64,000 bases of DNA from Bacillota bacterium. Lineage in GTDB: Bacteria; Bacillota; Clostridia; Lachnospirales; Lachnospiraceae. The notes below the pieces were generated by a model. It made no database searches, was not told the origin of the DNA, and saw nothing but the letters and a program-made list of their open reading frames with translations. Positions 43,410 to 52,267 of the stretch are shown one piece after another. Both the position numbers and the translations under genes were made by a program. Position 1 is the first letter of the stretch. Every line of letters starts with the position of its first letter. Where the stretch lies: NCBI GenBank assembly GCA_023415055.1, contig JAEZLZ010000090.1, positions 1-64,000 on the forward strand. Reading direction: 5' to 3'.

Positions 43410-45248
43410 TTATTTATAATTTTGTATCATAAGCTGAACATTTTTAAAACCATTATATTCATTGATCTTAGGGTAATAAGTGATTGCCAGGGTTGCCTTA
43501 AGGCTTCGTCCGGTCCGAAGCTTCTGCGCCTCCTCCTGCCCATAAATATCCGCTATGTAATCAAAGAACACCTTCACATCTCCGAAATAGATTGCTTCCA
43601 TCTCTCTGCCATAAGTATTGATCAGAGAGAAACGGATACCGCTTGCATTCTTTCCTATGATAAATGCTGACTTGACCTTCAACTCCTTCTCTGCAAATAA
43701 AGGTTTCTCATTGCCTTTGCCAAATGGCTCGAGCTGCTTTAGTTCCTCAATCAAGGCCTCGTTGATATAGCCAAATGGAAGATGTATATCAATTGATATC
43801 TTGGGAACTAACATTTCCTCGGTTAATGAAGTGTTTTCATTCAACACCCTGCGAAGAGTGTCCACCTGTTCGCGCTCCAGAGAAAGGCCTGCAGCCATAG
43901 GATGTCCTCCCACCTTAAGGAACAGCTCCCTGCACCGGGAAAGCTCTTCGATCATATTATACTGCTCGATGGAGCGGCCTGAGCCCTTCACACAGTGTTC
44001 TGCATCGGTCAGTACCAGTGTGGGACGATGATATCGTTCCCGGATCCGTCCTGCGATGATACCTGCGATGCTCTCATGGCAATCTTCCAGATATATCACT
44101 AAAACCTTATCCTGCTTTAAGTCGGTTTCTTCGATAAGCTTGACAGCCTTTTCCACATTTTTAACCGTCATCTCTTTACGAAGATCATTCAGACTTCGAA
44201 CCTCCCGGGCAAGTACAAGCGCCTGCTCCTCCCTTTCGGAAAGCAAAAGCTCTAGTCCCTTCTTTGCTGTATCCAATCGACCGGATGCATTCAAACAAGG
44301 TCCGATTACAAAACCAAGATGAAAGGTACTGAGTTGTTCCTTATCGATGCTGCTTACATCCATCAGCGCCAGAAGACCTTTATTCTTCGTCCTCTGTAAC
44401 AGCTGCAAGCCATATTTTACGATGATTCTGTTCTCACCGGTTAACTCCATGACATCACAGACTGTTGCGATTGCTGCATAGGAGAGAAGCTCCTGTTCGA
44501 ATTCTTCCCGATTTTTCACTTCATAATACGAGAGCATGGCACAGCTTAGCTTATAACCTATCGCCGCACCGCATAAGCCGCTGTAAGGATAGTCGCAATC
44601 AGGACGCTTCGGATTAATCACCACATCCGCATCAGGCAATTTCACCTGCTTTTTCAGGTTCTTTTCTTCCTCTGCTTTTTGGATCAGTTCTGGATCTAAC
44701 GCTGCCGCAGCCTCATCGAGCTCTTCGTTATCCTCCGTGATCTCCAATAAGCTGTGATGGTCGGTGATAATTACTGTCATTCCAAGACTTTTGGCAAGTT
44801 GGGTCTGTTCAAGGGCAACAATACCGTTATCACAGGTCAAGAGGGTATCAATTCCCTCCTTGTATGCAGTCTCTACCATCTGATTATTCATTCCGTAGCC
44901 GTCTTTAATGCGGTCGGGAATCTCATAATCAACTTCTGCTCCGATACTCTTCAAGCTACGGTATAGAATATAGGTAGCAACTACCCCATCGACATCATAA
45001 TCTCCGATGATGCGAATTCGTTTACCCTTTGCAATCTTTTCTCGTAATATCTCACAAGCCTCTCTCATATCCTTCATCAGAAACGGGTCATGGAGAGCAC
45101 TGAGCTTTGGATGCAAAAATGCGTCGATCTCCTCCAAGGACACTAGACCCTTGTTCACCAGACAGCGTGCCAGGACCTCACTAACACCGCATTCCTTCAT
45201 AATCAGATTAAAGTCCGCTTTTTTATTCTTAATTACCCAGTTCTCCAT
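43410..45248 (-). CDS. recJ: Single-stranded-DNA-specific exonuclease RecJ
   Basis: A 612-residue 5'-3' exonuclease of the DHH/DHHA1 superfamily. Metal motifs include RIIGDYDVDGVVATY and IITDHHSL, followed by NPKRPDCDYPYSGLCGAA and the C-terminal DHHA1 domain with GSGRSIEQYN and GGHPMAAGLSLE. It acts in recombination and mismatch repair. Lies between scfB (85 bp upstream) and apt, a common neighbourhood in Clostridia. Confidence 0.95.
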   Translation of the reverse strand: MENWVIKNKKADFNLIMKECGVSEVLARCLVNKGLVSLEEIDAFLHPKLSALHDPFLMKDMREACEILREKIAKGKRIRIIGDYDVDGVVATYILYRSLKSIGAEVDYEIPDRIKDGYGMNNQMVETAYKEGIDTLLTCDNGIVALEQTQLAKSLGMTVIITDHHSLLEITEDNEELDEAAAALDPELIQKAEEEKNLKKQVKLPDADVVINPKRPDCDYPYSGLCGAAIGYKLSCAMLSYYEVKNREEFEQELLSYAAIATVCDVMELTGENRIIVKYGLQLLQRTKNKGLLALMDVSSIDKEQLSTFHLGFVIGPCLNASGRLDTAKKGLELLLSEREEQALVLAREVRSLNDLRKEMTVKNVEKAVKLIEETDLKQDKVLVIYLEDCHESIAGIIAGRIRERYHRPTLVLTDAEHCVKGSGRSIEQYNMIEELSRCRELFLKVGGHPMAAGLSLEREQVDTLRRVLNENTSLTEEMLVPKISIDIHLPFGYINEALIEELKQLEPFGKGNEKPLFAEKELKVKSAFIIGKNASGIRFSLINTYGREMEAIYFGDVKVFFDYIADIYGQEEAQKLRTGRSLKATLAITYYPKINEYNGFKNVQLMIQNYK

Positions 45249-45333
45249 GTTGCCTCCCAGCTTATCTTAACTATGCATTTTTGCCCATCCACACTTACAT
45301 GACGGCTGACTTCGCATTCATTCCTTCTCACAC

Positions 45334-46758
45334 TTACTCAGCAGCTGCTTTCAGCATAATAGCACATTCAACCCGCTTCTTCTGCAATTCACAGCCGATA
45401 TCATACGCATCATTAATATCACCATGGAATTTGAAGGAGTTAGCAGCACAGCCGCCGCTACAGTAGAATTTGGCGAAGCAGTTTCTGCATTTTTCCTTTG
45501 AATACACATTACAAACCTTAAATTCTTCCCGAAGCTCGGGCTTCACAATTCCGTCATCCACATTGCCCATGAGATATTCCGGAATACCTACAAATTGATG
45601 GCAGGGATACAGATCACCCCAAGGCGTAACAGCCAGGTATTCCGTACCGGAACCGCAACCGGACAGACGTTTTGCTACGCAGGGGCCTCCGGTCAGATCG
45701 ATCATAAAGTGGAAGAAATTAAAATCTTTTCCTGACTTTTTATACTCTAACATCAGCTTTGCCAGACGATCATATTCCTCAAACAGAGCCGGAAGGTCCT
45801 CTTCCTTAATGGAATAACTATCTTCGGGAAGAGCAACCACCGGCTCCACTGAAATCTGCTTAAAGCCTAAATCTGCAAGATGCTTGACATCCTCACTAAA
45901 ATCGAGATTATTATGGGTAAAGGTTCCTCTCACATAATAATTCGTTTGATTACGGCTCTCAGCAAGCTTCTCAAACTTCGGAAGTATCAGTTCATAGCTT
46001 CCCTTTCCGTTGCGGCTGGGTCGCATACGGTCATTAACCTCTTTCCGTCCATCGATGCTGAGCACGACATTGCTCATCTCACGATTAACAAATTCCATAA
46101 CCTCATCATCTAAGAGTACACCATTGGTAGTCAGAGTAAACCGGAACTTTTTATTATGAAGTGCCTCCTGCTCTCTACCGTAACGTACCAGGTCCTTCAC
46201 GACCTGCCAGTTCATCAGCGGCTCTCCGCCGAAGAAGTCAACCTCCAGATTCCTGCGGTTACCGGAGCTTTTGATCAGGAAATCAAGCGCCTTCTTTCCT
46301 ACCTCATAGCTCATCAGTTCCCGATGACCTTTATATTCACCTTCCTCTGCAAAGCAGTACCTGCAGGCAAGGTTACAGTCATGGGCGATATGTAAGCAAA
46401 GTGCTTTCACAACCGTAGACCTCTGCTTAAAGTCCCTGATATATTCCTCATAAATGTCCTTGGTGAATAAGGCTCCATCCTCTTTCAGTTTACTGACATC
46501 ATCGATCACTTCATTGATCAGTTCGGTCAATGCTTTCGTATCCTCGAGCAGTGTCTTCTTTTCCTCTTCACTGTCAGCGATCAGAGCGATATTTGCTGCC
46601 TTCGAATATTTCTCCCTCATCGCACTTAAGATGTTTTTCCGGTCATGCGACTCAAACATTTCTATGACATCGTATGCCAGATCATCAACGATATGGACCA
46701 TACCGCTGTTTACATCTAACACGATATTATATCCATTATTCTTATATTGGTGAACCAC
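45334..46758 (-). CDS. scfB: SCIFF peptide radical SAM/SPASM maturase
   Basis: A 474-residue radical SAM enzyme that forms thioether bonds in the SCIFF peptide (ranthipeptide class). After a RiPP-recognition N-terminal region (VHQYKNNGYNIVLDVNSG) comes the SAM-cluster motif CNLACRYC (C128, C132, C135). A cysteine-rich SPASM domain follows (CVAKRLSGCGSG, YPCHQF, CRNCFAKFYCSGGC, CELQ) for two auxiliary [4Fe-4S] clusters. Start choice: GTG at 46758 lies 7 nt after AGGAGG and gives the usual N-terminus; an ATG 6 nt earlier is too close to the RBS. The precursor gene is directly upstream at 47112-47252. Confidence 0.95.
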   Translation of the reverse strand: MVHQYKNNGYNIVLDVNSGMVHIVDDLAYDVIEMFESHDRKNILSAMREKYSKAANIALIADSEEEKKTLLEDTKALTELINEVIDDVSKLKEDGALFTKDIYEEYIRDFKQRSTVVKALCLHIAHDCNLACRYCFAEEGEYKGHRELMSYEVGKKALDFLIKSSGNRRNLEVDFFGGEPLMNWQVVKDLVRYGREQEALHNKKFRFTLTTNGVLLDDEVMEFVNREMSNVVLSIDGRKEVNDRMRPSRNGKGSYELILPKFEKLAESRNQTNYYVRGTFTHNNLDFSEDVKHLADLGFKQISVEPVVALPEDSYSIKEEDLPALFEEYDRLAKLMLEYKKSGKDFNFFHFMIDLTGGPCVAKRLSGCGSGTEYLAVTPWGDLYPCHQFVGIPEYLMGNVDDGIVKPELREEFKVCNVYSKEKCRNCFAKFYCSGGCAANSFKFHGDINDAYDIGCELQKKRVECAIMLKAAAE

Positions 46759-46870
46759 TTTCATTCCTCCTAATCTATATGACAAATGCAACATTAGCTT
46801 CTATGATTAAGCTGCAGCCCTTTCGTAAGGCAGCAACCTGCATCTATTACGAGTGTAACCCACAACGAAT

Positions 46871-46931
46871 GGGACTGTCTAATAATATCTTTCGTATATT
46901 CAGCCTTACGAAAAATATTATGAGGCAGCCC
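46871..46931. other. Long stem-loop between scfA and scfB
   Basis: GGGACTGTCT..TTTCGTA pairs with TACGAAA..AGGCAGCCC over about 24 positions with few mismatches and a 10-nt loop. It could adjust the ratio of peptide to maturase messenger. Its base has the GGCTGNCTCA motif shared with other stem-loops here. Confidence 0.65.
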
Positions 46932-47011
46932 CACATGATAAAAAGCCTTTTTGTAAGGAATCGCTTATGTGTAAATTATGATATATCGTTTCATATAACA
47001 GGAATAAGGAA

Positions 47012-47046
47012 AGGTGCCTCAAGTGTATTAGCTACTTAAGACACCT
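47012..47046 (-). terminator. Stem-loop terminator after scfA
   Basis: AGGTGTCTTAAGT / ACTTGAGGCACCT, 13 pairs including two G-U, 9-nt loop, then TTTCCTTATT on the minus strand. Probably partial, allowing some read-through into scfB. Confidence 0.65.
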
Positions 47047-47111
47047 CCATACTAACCCTTATGAAACCGTATGATCAAATCACCAGATTGTGCGATTTAT
47101 GTACTGACTCT

Positions 47112-47252
47112 TTATTTGTTCTCACAGCTCTGATTGCCAACGGTACAGGATGTCTTACATGCTGACTGACAGGATGTCTGACATTCTCCACATCCACCTT
47201 TTTTCATGGATTCTTTCAGGTTTCTAGTGTTTAAAGTTCTGATATGCTTCAT
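47112..47252 (-). CDS. scfA: Six-cysteine SCIFF precursor peptide
   Basis: A 46-residue peptide. It opens MKHIRTLNTRNLKESMKKGG, and all six cysteines fall in the last 26 residues (C21, C24, C28, C32, C36, C43), interspersed with Thr and Ser that are thioether acceptors in this family. This is the 'six cysteines in forty-five' pattern, nearly universal in Clostridia. RBS GGGAGG lies about 7 nt before the ATG. The maturase scfB is downstream on the same strand. No dedicated protease or exporter is adjacent, and the biological role of SCIFF is not settled. Confidence 0.96.
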   Translation of the reverse strand: MKHIRTLNTRNLKESMKKGGCGECQTSCQSACKTSCTVGNQSCENK

Positions 47253-47315
47253 TGTTTCGGCCTCCCTTAACATCGATTACTTAAAGCATCCTACCGGGAC
47301 TGTTCCCGATCCTTT

Positions 47316-47371
47316 GCTCCGATCGCATACCTTCAAAGTAACCTTCGGTACGCTCACTACGCATCATTATA
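47316..47371 (-). repeat. Promoter-hairpin unit 4, upstream of scfA
   Basis: Minus strand: extended -10 TGCTATAAT (hexamer 47371-47366), 5 nt, GTAGTGAG (47360-47353), short hairpin TACC / GGTA, then TATGCGATCGGAGC. Spacing and flanks match the three units before galM. It is the probable scfA promoter. Confidence 0.7.
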
Positions 47372-47445
47372 GCATAAGTATATGCATAAGAAAAGTATTT
47401 TTTGCAATTCCAGATTATGAAAAATGTATTTTATGGAAATGTATA

Positions 47446-47475
47446 TTGAAACAATTAGTAATGGTATGTTATAAT
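47446..47475 (+). promoter_or_regulatory. Promoter of the degV gene
   Basis: TTGAAA (47446-47451), 18 bp, extended -10 TGTTATAAT (hexamer 47470-47475), about 80 bp before the start codon. Confidence 0.65.
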
Positions 47476-47557
47476 GTATCATATCGTAATCGAAACTACT
47501 TGATTGCATTTTATTCAAAGAGAAAGCCAAAAAAAGAGAAAGGAATGGTGTAGTACT

Positions 47558-48427
47558 ATGAATAAATATATCATTACTACCGATACAACCAGCGATTTAC
47601 CAGATGATTATCTTCAACAGCATAACATCAAGCTGTTGCCATTATATTATAATTTTGACGGAACCGTTTACGGAGATAAAGTATTCCTTGAACCAAAGGA
47701 ATTCTATGATAAGATGCGTAAAGGCGCTATACCCACTACGATGGCTGTAAATCCGGAGGTTGCTAAGAATGTTTTTTCGACACTTCTGGACGAGGGCTAT
47801 GACGTTCTTCATATCGCCTTCTCCTCTGCACTGAGCGGGAGCTGTTCTGTAGCAGCTACGGTTGCCAGAGAGCTGACGGATGAGCGTCCTGGAACAAAGA
47901 TTATTGTGATCGACTCCCTTAGTGCTTCACTCGGTGAAGGGCTTCTGGTCCACAAGGCTGTTAAATTAATGGAAGCAGGAAAAACCATAGAAGAGACTGC
48001 CAAATGGCTTGAGGACAATAAACTGAACCTTTGTCATATGTTTACCGTGGATGACCTTCACCATCTCCACCGCGGAGGCAGGGTATCAAAAGCGACGGCG
48101 ATCATCGGAACACTGATTAATGTCAAGCCGGTGCTGCATGTGGATAACGAAGGCCATCTTGTTCCTTTGAATAATGTAAGAGGCCGTAAGAAAGCGCTGC
48201 TTAGTCTGGTGGATCAGATGGAGGAAAGCATAAAGAATTATAACGGGAAGAATGATACTATCTTCATCAGTCATGGTGACAGCTATGAGGATGCCGAGTA
48301 TGTAGCCAATCAAATAAAGGAACGCTTCGGAATCAAAGAAGTTCTGATCAACTTTGTCAGTCCCACCATCGGTGCACATTCCGGCCCCGGTACGATTGCC
48401 CTCTTCTTCATGGGCAATACCAGATAA
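47558..48427 (+). CDS. DegV family protein
   Basis: A 289-residue fatty-acid-binding DegV protein. The start at 47558 (MNKYIITTDTTSDLPDDYL) has the family N-terminus; an extension to 47504 does not fit. Conserved DegV features include the second-domain HHLHRGGRVS and C-terminal PTIGAHSGPGTIALFF. In Firmicutes such proteins (FakB-type) can present fatty acids to a kinase for phospholipid synthesis. It is monocistronic, ending in a terminator at 48504-48567; no FakA is nearby. Confidence 0.92.
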   Translation: MNKYIITTDTTSDLPDDYLQQHNIKLLPLYYNFDGTVYGDKVFLEPKEFYDKMRKGAIPTTMAVNPEVAKNVFSTLLDEGYDVLHIAFSSALSGSCSVAATVARELTDERPGTKIIVIDSLSASLGEGLLVHKAVKLMEAGKTIEETAKWLEDNKLNLCHMFTVDDLHHLHRGGRVSKATAIIGTLINVKPVLHVDNEGHLVPLNNVRGRKKALLSLVDQMEESIKNYNGKNDTIFISHGDSYEDAEYVANQIKERFGIKEVLINFVSPTIGAHSGPGTIALFFMGNTR

Positions 48428-48503
48428 GTCAGATCACAACATAGTATCTTTCTGGCTTTTTAATACAGTTTATACATTCTGCAAGAAGACTTTATTAGAG
48501 AGG

Positions 48504-48567
48504 GACTAGCCCGCTTCCCGTAATCGGTTGCAACAGCTTCGGTTAGGGAATCCGGCTGGTCTTTCTT
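48504..48567 (+). terminator. Terminator of the degV gene
   Basis: GACTAGCC / GGCTGGTC base stem (48504-48511 with 48554-48561) plus inner GCTTCCC / GGGAATC pairing, followed by TTTCTTT. Confidence 0.65.
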
Positions 48568-48670
48568 TACATATTAATTTATATTTTTTTAATACTATAA
48601 ATTGGATAATCGTGTTACAATAGCTTCAGGTTTTCGATTTAAGACTTCATAAATCTAAGGAGATTATAAA

Positions 48671-49978
48671 ATGAAAAAAAATAGATTAACTTATCTATTC
48701 CTGTTATTCACAATGATATTCGCTTTCTATCCTGCCTCTCAGGCTCAGGCTGAGGTACATAGCTTCTCTGCCCAATCCATGGAAATAACACTGAAGGACA
48801 ATACCCTTCTTCTGACTTCGGAAACACTAAGCTCAGATCCATTGTGGAAGGAAGCCGGGATCGTGGATCCGAGCAATGAAATTAAGATAATGAAGCAGAT
48901 GGGGGTGCAGGCACTTCTTTATGACCCCGACACAGCCACCACGGTTCGTATTCTGAGCAAGCAAACGAATGACAGCCGTAAGATATTCCATCTTTCACTG
49001 TTGTCCGAGGAAGAGCTTAATGCATTTTTGAATTCCTTATTTACCGCACCCGACGAAAATACTACCTATACAATCGAACAATATCCGCAAAATGAATTGC
49101 CCTTCTATCGGCTAACTCTCCAGGTATCGAAGGATGGGAGCGACTACTCTGAAGTTATCTATGGCACCATTGCAAACGGCTATTCCATCACCTATGACTG
49201 CTTCGTAGAAAATAGCACCGAACCAATTAACGAAAGCTTTCTTAAGGAACTGGTCGCAGGTACCCATTTTACAGTATTTAAGGATAAAGCGGAGACAGAA
49301 CGAGAGCAACGTGCAGCAACTACCTTTCTTATCGTTGCGGCTGCAATTCTCATAGGTGCTATTCTTGTTTGGATTTTTATCCGCAGAAGTCTTAATAAGA
49401 AGCAGAAGCTGATCAAAAAGCAAAGATCCGAAAAGCTTGCCCATTTCTTTACCATTCAAAGGGAGCGGGAAGAACATGGACTTAAGGATACTCCTGCTTT
49501 TGTTAATCGCACAGCTTATACTGAAGAAACGATCATGACTTTCTATACCTATGACCGGTTATGGAAGCACCTTAAGCTTTGGATCGTCACAGCGATCGTC
49601 TTCTCAGTTCTCTTATTTTCCTTTTATACCGCAAACTCAATATGGTTCTGCATTATTGCTATCGCAGTGCTGGTAATTTTTATCTTCTATCAATATTTTC
49701 AGACTGAAAAGGTGATCAACAGCGAGATCAAGGCTTATAAGAGCCATAAGAATCATCAGGCCGTATTCACCTTTTATGATGATTACTATACCCTATCCGG
49801 AATTCAGTCAAGCTCCAAATATCCATACCTTCAGATAACCGAGGTCAAGGAATATAAGGATTACATCTATCTTTATCTCGGTTCGGAACGAGCACATTAT
49901 CTGAAAAAGGATGGTTTCGAACCGGATACGGTTAATTTTTCGGATTATATTAAGGATCGGACAAAGCAAAATAAATAA
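48671..49978 (+). CDS. Exported/membrane protein with C-terminal YcxB-like domain
   Basis: A 435-residue membrane protein. A signal peptide is clear (hydrophobic 7-20, AQA-type cleavage near 26). An extracytoplasmic domain of about 185 residues follows, then TM at about 216-236 and a charged cytoplasmic linker. A pair of TM helices lies near 300-340, then a C-terminal YcxB-like region (FTFYDDYYTLS..SSKYPYLQITEV..YIYLYLG). The ectodomain is not one I recognise. RBS AAGGAG lies 8 nt before the ATG. It is a single gene between two terminators. Function unknown. Confidence 0.75.
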   Translation: MKKNRLTYLFLLFTMIFAFYPASQAQAEVHSFSAQSMEITLKDNTLLLTSETLSSDPLWKEAGIVDPSNEIKIMKQMGVQALLYDPDTATTVRILSKQTNDSRKIFHLSLLSEEELNAFLNSLFTAPDENTTYTIEQYPQNELPFYRLTLQVSKDGSDYSEVIYGTIANGYSITYDCFVENSTEPINESFLKELVAGTHFTVFKDKAETEREQRAATTFLIVAAAILIGAILVWIFIRRSLNKKQKLIKKQRSEKLAHFFTIQREREEHGLKDTPAFVNRTAYTEETIMTFYTYDRLWKHLKLWIVTAIVFSVLLFSFYTANSIWFCIIAIAVLVIFIFYQYFQTEKVINSEIKAYKSHKNHQAVFTFYDDYYTLSGIQSSSKYPYLQITEVKEYKDYIYLYLGSERAHYLKKDGFEPDTVNFSDYIKDRTKQNK

Positions 49979-50007
49979 CCCGCGCTTGCAAGGCGCTCTT
50001 ATGACAT

Positions 50008-50121
50008 GAGGCTGTTTCAAAGCACACATAATGATCTAGGGAAAGAATAACTCACATTCCAGCTTGCACTGTTGTTCCTTCCTTCCGTCAAAAATGTACC
50101 TTTTGAAACAGCCTCTTGTTT
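50008..50121 (+). terminator. Long stem-loop terminator after the YcxB-like gene
   Basis: GAGGCTGTTTCAAA (50008-50021) pairs perfectly with TTTGAAACAGCCTC (50102-50115), an 80-nt loop between, followed by TTGTTT. One of the GGCTGTNTCA-base stem-loops. Confidence 0.75.
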
Positions 50122-50285
50122 ACATTCCTCACTTATATGCCGATAATCTCTATTTATAAATAGGAATAATGTCATTATAATACAAGTTATAAAGAAACGC
50201 GGGTGTAATCAGATAGTGACTTATATGACTTGAGGAGCTACCCGTGGCATAAATGTATTCCTACTTAGGAAGGGAGATTATAATA

Positions 50286-51995
50286 ATGAATATTCCACGA
50301 CCGGAACATCCATTTCCACAAATGGAACGAGAGAACTGGCTTAACATCAACGGTGAATGGCAGTTCGAATTTGACTTTGGCAGAAGCGGAAGAGACCGTA
50401 AATTATATCAGGAGAAGACTTTTAAGGATAAAATTATAGTACCATTTTGTCCGGAGAGCGAGTTAAGCGGAGTAAACTATAAAGATTTTATCCCTGCTGT
50501 CTGGTATAAGAGAAATCTGTCTATTACTGAGGATAATTTAAGAGGAAGAGTACTGCTGCATTTTGGTGCAGTCGATTATAAAGCTTATATATATATCAAC
50601 GGTGAAGAGGTCGGTACTCACAAAGGAGGCTATTCTTCCTTCCAATTTGATATCACTTCCTATCTGATTGCGGGTGATAATGATTTAACCGTGTTGGCGG
50701 AGGATGATTCAAGGTCCGGGCTGCAGCCAAGCGGAAAGCAAAGCGGAGAATACCATTCCTACGGTTGCCTGTACACCAGAACCACCGGTATCTGGCAAAC
50801 GGTATGGCTGGAATTTGTACCGGAGTGTTATATTAAGAGCGTAAGATACTATCCGAATGTTACAGAGGGTTCCTTACAGCTTCAAGGCACCGTTCAGGGC
50901 AAAGGTACCTTTACGGCAATTGCTTATTATGATGGCAAAATATGCGGTGAAGTATCCGTCAAATCAGAGCATGGCAATATCAATGCTAATTTGATGCTAA
51001 GTGAAAAATATCTCTGGAAGGTTGGAGAAGGCAATCTGTATGAACTACAGTTGATATTTGAAGAGGATCATGTAAAAAGCTACTTTGGACTTCGGGAGCT
51101 TAAAATGGAGGGAATGAAATTCTTGCTAAATGGAGAATCGGTATTCCAGAGATTAGTCCTAGACCAAGGCTTTTATCCGGATGGAATCTATACCGCTCCT
51201 ACCGAGGAAACACTGCTTCGGGATATTAAGTTATCCATGGATATGGGCTTTAACGGAGCCCGCCTCCATGAAAAGGTATTTGAACCCAGATTCTTATATC
51301 ATTGCGATAAGCTAGGCTATATCGTCTGGGGTGAGCATGCCAACTGGGGCTTGGACTTATCAAATCCCAACAGCTTATTCTCGTTCTTGCCCGAATGGCT
51401 GGAGGTAATAGAGCGTGACTTTAACCACCCCTCAATTATCGGATGGTGTCCGTTTAATGAAACCTGGGATTATGACGGAAGAAAGCAGCTTGACGATATT
51501 CTGCGAATTGTTTATCAAACCACAAAACAATTTGATACCACAAGGCCCTGCATCGATACGAGCGGAAATTTCCATGTACTTACCGATATCTATGATCTAC
51601 ATAATTACGAACAGGATGTGGAGAAATTCAAGGCGCATTATGAAGCGCTAAAAACCGGTGGCAGCTTCCGCGACGATCAGGAGCGCCGGCAGCATTATAC
51701 CAACGGATTACCTGTATTCATTAGTGAATACGGTGGTATCAAATGGGATCCAAACGAAACCGGCGAGGGCTGGGGGTACGGCGAAGCTCCGAAGACCAGA
51801 GAAGAATTCTTAGCCCGCTATGACGGTTTGACAACCGCATTACTTGAAAATCCCAATATGTTTGCCTTCTGCTATACGCAATTGTATGATGTAGAGCAAG
51901 AGAAAAATGGCTTATATACTTATGAGAGGCAAGCAAAATTTGATCCCTCGGTGATCAAATCGATTAATACAAAAAAAGCGGCGATCGAGGATTGA
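50286..51995 (+). CDS. Glycoside hydrolase family 2 enzyme (beta-galactosidase/glucuronidase type)
   Basis: A 569-residue cytoplasmic GH2 glycosidase. The ATG at 50286 follows AAGGGAG; an in-frame ATG at 50253 lacks an RBS. Domain order is the N-terminal jelly-roll sugar-binding domain (about 15-185), an Ig-like sandwich, and the C-terminal TIM barrel. Catalytic residues are visible: acid/base E392 in GWCPFNETWDYDG and nucleophile E481 in FISEYGG. It is shorter than LacZ and has no C-terminal accessory domains. The substrate (galactoside, glucuronide or mannoside) cannot be fixed. It stands alone, followed by three tandem hairpin repeats and a terminator. Confidence 0.9.
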   Translation: MNIPRPEHPFPQMERENWLNINGEWQFEFDFGRSGRDRKLYQEKTFKDKIIVPFCPESELSGVNYKDFIPAVWYKRNLSITEDNLRGRVLLHFGAVDYKAYIYINGEEVGTHKGGYSSFQFDITSYLIAGDNDLTVLAEDDSRSGLQPSGKQSGEYHSYGCLYTRTTGIWQTVWLEFVPECYIKSVRYYPNVTEGSLQLQGTVQGKGTFTAIAYYDGKICGEVSVKSEHGNINANLMLSEKYLWKVGEGNLYELQLIFEEDHVKSYFGLRELKMEGMKFLLNGESVFQRLVLDQGFYPDGIYTAPTEETLLRDIKLSMDMGFNGARLHEKVFEPRFLYHCDKLGYIVWGEHANWGLDLSNPNSLFSFLPEWLEVIERDFNHPSIIGWCPFNETWDYDGRKQLDDILRIVYQTTKQFDTTRPCIDTSGNFHVLTDIYDLHNYEQDVEKFKAHYEALKTGGSFRDDQERRQHYTNGLPVFISEYGGIKWDPNETGEGWGYGEAPKTREEFLARYDGLTTALLENPNMFAFCYTQLYDVEQEKNGLYTYERQAKFDPSVIKSINTKKAAIED

Positions 51996-52030
51996 TCGGC
52001 TGCTGAAACATGTACCCACGGGGTTCATAT

Positions 52031-52146
52031 ACAAGAGAAAGTTCGCTTTGCGAGCTTTTTCTTGTCATGTATAAGAGAAAGTTCGCTTTGTGAGCTTTTT
52101 CTTGTCATGTATAAGAAAAAGTTCGCTTTATGAGCTCTTGTCATGT
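52031..52146 (+). repeat. Three tandem copies of the hairpin repeat at 40-bp spacing
   Basis: Units start at 52031, 52071 and 52111. Each reads roughly ACAAGAGAAAG, TTCGCTTTGCGAG, CTTTTTCTTGT, then CATGTATA. Stems are 52031-52041/52055-52065 and equivalents; the third copy is slightly shortened. They belong to the same family as the copies at 178, 10791, 42583 and 56915 by layout, TTCG core and GTCATG flank. Confidence 0.8.
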
Positions 52147-52148
52147 AT

Positions 52149-52202
52149 AAAATATACCTTAGGAAGGAAGATGAATATGCTTCCATCCTAAGGTATATTT
52201 CA
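52149..52202. terminator. Terminator between the GH2 gene and the small protein gene
   Basis: AAATATACCTTAGGA (52151-52165) pairs with TCCTAAGGTATATTT (52186-52200), followed by CATTTTA. It separates convergent genes. Confidence 0.75.
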
Positions 52203-52267
52203 TTTTATATCAGTTTCTATATAAATCCGTTTAAAATGTAATTCATCTGCTCATGAACGATACTACT

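Noticed and set aside
52031..52146. Regular 40-bp repeats as a CRISPR array
   Set aside because: The repeats abut with almost no spacers, are self-complementary hairpins, and no cas gene is near. They belong to the dispersed hairpin family.
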